This document shows positions 21,973 to 25,792 of a stretch of DNA of 25,792 bases, piece after piece. The translations under genes and the position numbers were made by a program. The notes beneath the pieces are model-generated. The model saw only the letters and a list, made by a program, of their open reading frames with translations. It did no database searches and had not been told where the DNA came from. This DNA is from a virus. How positions within the stretch are numbered: the first letter of the stretch is position 1; each line of letters starts with the position of its first letter. Location of the stretch: IMG/VR virus record IMGVR_UViG_3300017755_000090, positions 1 through 25,792 of that record. The stretch is one strand, 5' to 3'.

Positions 21973-24059
21973 TGAGCCATGTTTTGGGTTTGAACTCCAC
22001 CCATCTGAGCGGGTGCTGTACCAATTTTACCTATTTGAGCGTTCTCAGCTTGTTGCATAGAGAACTGATATTGGCCCATATACTTTTGCAAACGCTGCGA
22101 GAAAGCAGGATCAGTTTGCATACGTTGGGCAATATCCGGTTGCTGCAAATATTGCTGAATGATACCCATAGCCGCTTGAGCACCGTTTGCGCGTGCCGGC
22201 ATCTCGATTCCCGCATAAATTTTTGATAAGTCATCTGTAATGTCTTTGAGCATTTGCTGCTGTGCAGCTTCTACTGGTTGAAGAACACTATCAGCCAAAA
22301 CCGGATCTACGCTTCCAGCAATTAGTGTTACTAAATTATCTACGTTTATTCTTCCATTCCTGTCCAACTGAAGCAAAGAAATCATGGAGTTTAGTTTGTT
22401 CTCCTGTTTTTCTGGGTCAGTGTTCTGAACATCATAGGAAATTGTTATATCAAAACTTTCGTCTGGGCTTCCCTTGCTAAACATTTGAGGATCTGGAACA
22501 CCAGTAACCTGAAAGAAAACACTGTCAGGGCCAAAACGCTGAAAGCATTTGTAGCACATCCCTATGACGTTAGAGCAATGGGTTAAAAATTTGTCTACCA
22601 AGAACTGCTGTCTTATCTGGCTAACTGGACCTTCACGATCCAAACCAACAAGCCTATCGGCCTGAGCCTCTTGGGTTTTCTCCATCTCAAGAGATCCTTG
22701 ATTGTAAACAGGAGTTGGACCAAATTCAAAATCACCCTTACGGCGATATGGTATCATTCTACCTGGACCCCAATCTGTAGGAGCTTGACCGACTGGGTGC
22801 ATTATTGGTGGCACCGTAGAAAGACTATTACGGTCAATCCGGCTATCGCGTTCAATTTTTACTTGGTTCTGTATGCCACGAAGCAAGTCAGGAATGGTCA
22901 TCGTGTCATACAACCTTTTGCTATCCTCGGACAGCTTAGTAACTACTACTGGGTAGTCTTCATACCCGTTTAGCAGTTCAAACTTTGCATAACCCGGTAT
23001 ACCAGGCATTCCACTAAACTCACGATGGAACACTGTGCAATATATGCCTTCGGAACCATCTTCTTTGTCTATCAATCTTTGGTAACCGTAAACAATTTCA
23101 ATAAGCTCCTCAGCCTCATAGGCATTATCGGTAAGACTAAGAGATCTACGTCCTTCTTGCTCGCGCTCGATAGAGTCTATGTTCACTCCACGGTAACGAT
23201 CAATGACGTGTTCTACAAAATTTTCATCCCAACCATCAGTAATCACTTTGTTCTGCAACTCCTGTGGCGTGTAATAGGTTTTCCAAAAACAATATGGAGC
23301 CCGCTGCGGATCGGTAACATACGGAGGAAAGATAAAGTCTCCGTCTGGGGCTAGTGTCTTTACCTCTGGAGCGTTCACTTGGCGACGCACTATTGGTAAC
23401 TCAGCACTTCCATTTTCTTTTAAATCTTTAAGAGCTTTCTTAGCTCTTTTCTCGGTAACCCCTTGAAAACTATTTTGAAGCATTGCCAAAACATCATCAT
23501 CTGCTTCACCTTCAGAAATTAGTTCTGCCAAGGCGGGATCAATAGATGCTATTTGTTCTAGGCTAAGACGTTGAAGGAAAGATCTGTCCTCCATGTGCCA
23601 ACCAACGTAGGTAATCAATATACCACGTTCCAACATATAGTTGGCTCCTAGTTCCATCTCCTGTTTAAAGCGAGGAATGTAACCACTTTTTACCATCCAT
23701 TTTAGAAAATTTGTAACTACCTTGCTTCGTGCAACGTCTGCCACCTCTACAGGAAATGCTCGGATGTTTGCCCTGTTCATTGCAGACAAAAACAAAGAAA
23801 CCAATCTGGTTATACGTTCGTCAATAACATGGCTCTCCATGTCCGAGGCTCCCTCCCAAGGAAAGGCGTCTGCTCCGTGCTTGCGAAGATCCCTACTCTT
23901 GCCGGGCCACCAGTTGCGGCGGTCATCATAGCTGCTTCGGCATAAATCAAAATATGCTTCAAGCTCAGTTACGGATTGGTCATAAGCGTAACGTAAAGAC
24001 GTAATGTCAGGATCGTCACTAACGTATGTTAGAGACTCGGAAATAGAATCATTTTGCAT
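21969..24059 (-). CDS. Portal protein
   Basis: A 696-residue portal, close to the length of P22-type portals (about 725). The N-terminal part carries RRNWWPGKSRDLRKHGADAF, PWEGASDMESHVIDERITRL, typical 'WPG...FPWEGASD' entry of short-tailed-phage portals. The middle (LELGANYMLERGILITYVGW as the stem start; DGDFIFPPYVTDPQRAPYCF in the wing) and the clip/stem helix (TIPDLLRGIQNQVKIERDSR, DRLVGLDREGPVSQIR) follow. The C-terminus is a Gln/Met/Ala-rich helical barrel tail (QQMLKDITDDLSKIYAG, QQYLQQPDIAQRMQ). Twelve copies form the DNA gate bound by the terminase. It starts within the end of the upstream small gene and overlaps the next by four bases. Confidence 0.88.
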   Translation of the reverse strand: MQNDSISESLTYVSDDPDITSLRYAYDQSVTELEAYFDLCRSSYDDRRNWWPGKSRDLRKHGADAFPWEGASDMESHVIDERITRLVSLFLSAMNRANIRAFPVEVADVARSKVVTNFLKWMVKSGYIPRFKQEMELGANYMLERGILITYVGWHMEDRSFLQRLSLEQIASIDPALAELISEGEADDDVLAMLQNSFQGVTEKRAKKALKDLKENGSAELPIVRRQVNAPEVKTLAPDGDFIFPPYVTDPQRAPYCFWKTYYTPQELQNKVITDGWDENFVEHVIDRYRGVNIDSIEREQEGRRSLSLTDNAYEAEELIEIVYGYQRLIDKEDGSEGIYCTVFHREFSGMPGIPGYAKFELLNGYEDYPVVVTKLSEDSKRLYDTMTIPDLLRGIQNQVKIERDSRIDRNSLSTVPPIMHPVGQAPTDWGPGRMIPYRRKGDFEFGPTPVYNQGSLEMEKTQEAQADRLVGLDREGPVSQIRQQFLVDKFLTHCSNVIGMCYKCFQRFGPDSVFFQVTGVPDPQMFSKGSPDESFDITISYDVQNTDPEKQENKLNSMISLLQLDRNGRINVDNLVTLIAGSVDPVLADSVLQPVEAAQQQMLKDITDDLSKIYAGIEMPARANGAQAAMGIIQQYLQQPDIAQRMQTDPAFSQRLQKYMGQYQFSMQQAENAQIGKIGTAPAQMGGVQTQNMAQ

Positions 24060-24276
24060 TGAGCTTGCCCTTGATGTTGTGGAAAACGTGATAAAAATAT
24101 TGCTCGTTAGCTCCTATCTTATCACATAACTCGCTGGATTTTATTGAGTAAAGCTCATCGTGGGTAGCTACTTTGCACAAAATCTCCCAAGCAAGCAGTC
24201 GATCTATCTGCTCACATATCCATTGACGGTTCATTGTGATGTCATCTGACGTATCTGTAGGACACTCCAACTGCAT
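24049..24276 (-). CDS. Small helical hypothetical protein between terminase and portal
   Basis: A helical protein of 75 residues if begun at the ATG at 24276, which has GAGG nine bases upstream; an ATG at 24234, giving 61 residues from MNRQWICEQIDRLL, is also possible. The core is WICEQIDRLLAWEILCKVAT followed by YSIKSSELCDKIGANEQYF, three cysteines, and a basic end (IKGKLNAK). It overlaps the portal start by 11 bases. No family recognised; the helix-turn-helix-like ELCDKIGANEQYFYHVF could bind DNA. Position suggests packaging-related function. Confidence 0.65.
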   Translation of the reverse strand: MQLECPTDTSDDITMNRQWICEQIDRLLAWEILCKVATHDELYSIKSSELCDKIGANEQYFYHVFHNIKGKLNAK

Positions 24277-24616
24277 CTTCAATAGCCTCTATTTTAATAT
24301 TTTTACCAACCAAGGCTTTTCTTAATTTTCTAGGAACACACACCGGAACCTTCTTATCAATTTCCTTAATTAAAGCGTATATGTATCTAGGATTTGCAGC
24401 AGACTTTATAACATACCCTTTGTAGTGCTTGGGAACAATTTCAGGAATGTCTACAGCCATACGCAATATTTCTTGTCCATCTTCATTAATCCACAATGCC
24501 TTGCCGCCTTTTCCCGTAATCATCGAGGAACACAACTTTGATTTAGCTAAACTAACTAAATCATCTACATCAGCATCAAGCTCCTCAGCTAATGCTCCTA
24601 TCCTAATCTTCGGCAT
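24242..24616 (-). CDS. Small protein with HTH-like N-terminus, next to terminase
   Basis: A 124-residue protein that begins MPKIRIGALAEELDADVDDL, which resembles the short helical DNA-binding module at the N-terminus of IF-2 and MerR-like proteins. The middle (GGKALWINEDGQEILRM) and end (PKHYKGYVIKSAANPRYIYA, KVPVCVPRKLRKAL, KIEAIEDAVGVSYRY) are strand-rich. Its start shares one base with the terminase stop (TAATG) and sits after AAAGGAGG, a strong ribosome site. It could be a packaging co-factor such as a small terminase-like DNA binder, but it follows rather than precedes the large terminase, so that stays a guess. Confidence 0.7.
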   Translation of the reverse strand: MPKIRIGALAEELDADVDDLVSLAKSKLCSSMITGKGGKALWINEDGQEILRMAVDIPEIVPKHYKGYVIKSAANPRYIYALIKEIDKKVPVCVPRKLRKALVGKNIKIEAIEDAVGVSYRYVR

Positions 24617-25792
24617 TAATATCCTCCTTTTGATTTGCTCGTTGTTAGCAAGCTTCTGTTCTCCATGTAGTCCGGGCCTTCTCCCCCATTCGCCATTCGT
24701 AAATAGCGTATAAGATCAAAGAAATCTTTAAGAGCCTCATCCGCTTTACCTTGTGAATTATAATTTAATAAACTGTCAATCAAATTCCCACATTCCCTGT
24801 GTATGTAACACAATGGCCTGTTTGCAGCATCTATTGGATCGTTTGGATTGTAGGTAAACCACTCGTCAACCGCACTAATACCAACCTCTTCCATGCGGCC
24901 ATCTGATGGATGGAAAAGCATTCCATATTCATCAAACAACATAAACAAATCTTCATTGTTGTCATTCTCTCTAGCAAAATACCTAGAGTCACCTATACGC
25001 TCAAAAACTTCTATACCAATATCGTCTTCAATCTCTCGGAACAGCTCAGCATATCTTTCTACGTTTAGTCCTAGTTTCTTGGTTGCTGGCCCCACCTTCC
25101 ATTTAGGATCACCAAACATAGCCCACTCTCCATAGGTATCCCTATCGGGCCATTCCCGGCGAATGTAAACATAACCGTCCCGATCCACAGCAGCCCATAT
25201 AGCAGTGAAGTTGCGAGCCCCAGCTGGGTCAACCACCTGATAACAAGTAAACTTGCTTTTGTCCGATATGTCAGGAAAGGACATACCATACTTATTCTTT
25301 TCCTCACCAAGAACATTAACCTCTGTATTGAAAAGCGGAAGCAACGATGTCACACTTTTTACAGGAACACCATAAGCTCTAACCAATATTTCCTCTTCTG
25401 GTCTGTCCCGCAAATCCTTAGCTATACGTTCATAGCCACCAAACGGGTTTTCATCCGAATGCAGGTAGACCACCGATGCGTCCCGTTTCGGGCTATATTG
25501 CTGCACTGGAAGTTCTCGGTTAAGAAGCTCTGCCCTTCTAGTCTTTAAGGTTTCAGAACCCTTTAAATATTCTGCTATAAACGGAGTGTACCCATTAATA
25601 GGAGTGAAGGCTATTAACATCTTGGAATTCCTAGTAGCCAACCGAAAACGCAAAGTGTTTATCAAGGCATCGTCACCAAGATATTCGTCTAACCACGTTC
25701 CAATGTTCAAATTGTCCCCAGACCTAAACCCAAATTCAAAACCCTCCAAGATGGTTTGGTTATTGGAAAACTGGGTGTAGGTTTTAAAATCA
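24616..25792 (-). CDS. Terminase large subunit (5'-truncated at contig end)
   Basis: The C-terminal 391 codons of a DNA-packaging motor; the frame stays open to the window end, and a TTG at 25749 is not the true start. Walker B-like Asp-Glu is in TWLDEYL (25684-25689), followed by the coupling motif in LIAFTPINGYTPF. The RuvC-like nuclease has its three acids: Asp in QVVDPAG (about 25229), Asp in RIGDSRYF (about 24989) and Asp in FFDLIRYLRM (about 24716). The Walker A part lies beyond the contig. It pumps DNA into the procapsid through the portal and cuts the concatemer. The stop overlaps the next gene's start (TAATG) just after a strong ribosome site. Confidence 0.9.
   Translation of the reverse strand, partial: DFKTYTQFSNNQTILEGFEFGFRSGDNLNIGTWLDEYLGDDALINTLRFRLATRNSKMLIAFTPINGYTPFIAEYLKGSETLKTRRAELLNRELPVQQYSPKRDASVVYLHSDENPFGGYERIAKDLRDRPEEEILVRAYGVPVKSVTSLLPLFNTEVNVLGEEKNKYGMSFPDISDKSKFTCYQVVDPAGARNFTAIWAAVDRDGYVYIRREWPDRDTYGEWAMFGDPKWKVGPATKKLGLNVERYAELFREIEDDIGIEVFERIGDSRYFARENDNNEDLFMLFDEYGMLFHPSDGRMEEVGISAVDEWFTYNPNDPIDAANRPLCYIHRECGNLIDSLLNYNSQGKADEALKDFFDLIRYLRMANGGEGPDYMENRSLLTTSKSKGGY

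Noticed and set aside
24616-25749. The terminase as a complete 377-residue protein.
   Set aside because: The frame remains open to the window end and Walker A is missing, so the gene is cut.

Overview
This window looks like most of a short-tailed (podovirus-like) bacteriophage genome fragment, probably an aquatic or marine phage recovered by metagenomic or single-virus sequencing. The evidence is a terminase, a portal of about 700 residues, an SU10-type (DUF5309-like) major capsid protein, an adaptor, a nozzle-like protein, a chaperone-tailed fibre and three very large internal or ejection proteins. I see no tape measure, sheath or tail-tube genes. I found no rRNA, tRNA, CRISPR array, integrase or transposase. 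The fragment is open at both ends. Bases 1-15 match the 3' end of an Illumina TruSeq read-2 adapter, so the left boundary is a library or assembly artefact. The right end cuts through the terminase gene.

Layout. (1) Bases 16-1692, plus strand: the tail end of a DNA-metabolism module. It holds a 5'-truncated RecB/Cas4-type exonuclease, an HNH endonuclease, a possible second PD-(D/E)XK protein, a shortened dATP/dGTP-diphosphohydrolase-like (DUF5664) protein and a small acidic protein. Successive genes overlap by ATGA junctions. A strong rho-independent terminator (1741-1772) closes the module. (2) Bases 1770-25792, all minus strand, read right to left: partial large terminase, two small genes, portal, small gene, scaffold, major capsid protein, and a head decoration-like protein with a perfect Shine-Dalgarno site. 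An intrinsic terminator follows at 19143-19178. After it come a very basic small protein, a Cys-rich 53-residue peptide, another small protein, the adaptor, a small beta-protein, a lysis cassette (holin-like peptide, 3TM-type holin, spanin-like protein), four tiny basic proteins, a nozzle-like protein, an S74 fibre, a GNAT-like protein, three internal virion proteins and a 55-residue terminal gene.

The genes work as a standard virion assembly and exit programme: packaging motor, portal and scaffolded capsid, then adaptor, nozzle and fibre, then ejection proteins that probably build a trans-envelope channel. Almost every junction is an overlapping stop/start (TAATG, ATGA, GTGA), implying strong translational coupling. 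I used these overlaps to add five short genes (55, 57, 23, 54 and 53 aa) that simple length cut-offs miss. No endolysin is visible, so it must lie outside the window or be unrecognised.

The least explained parts are the run of tiny Lys/Arg/Cys proteins at 15784-16514, the Cys-rich 53-residue gene at 18673-18834, the CFI-box-like C-terminus of the 922-residue virion protein, and the terminator placed between the head and tail modules.
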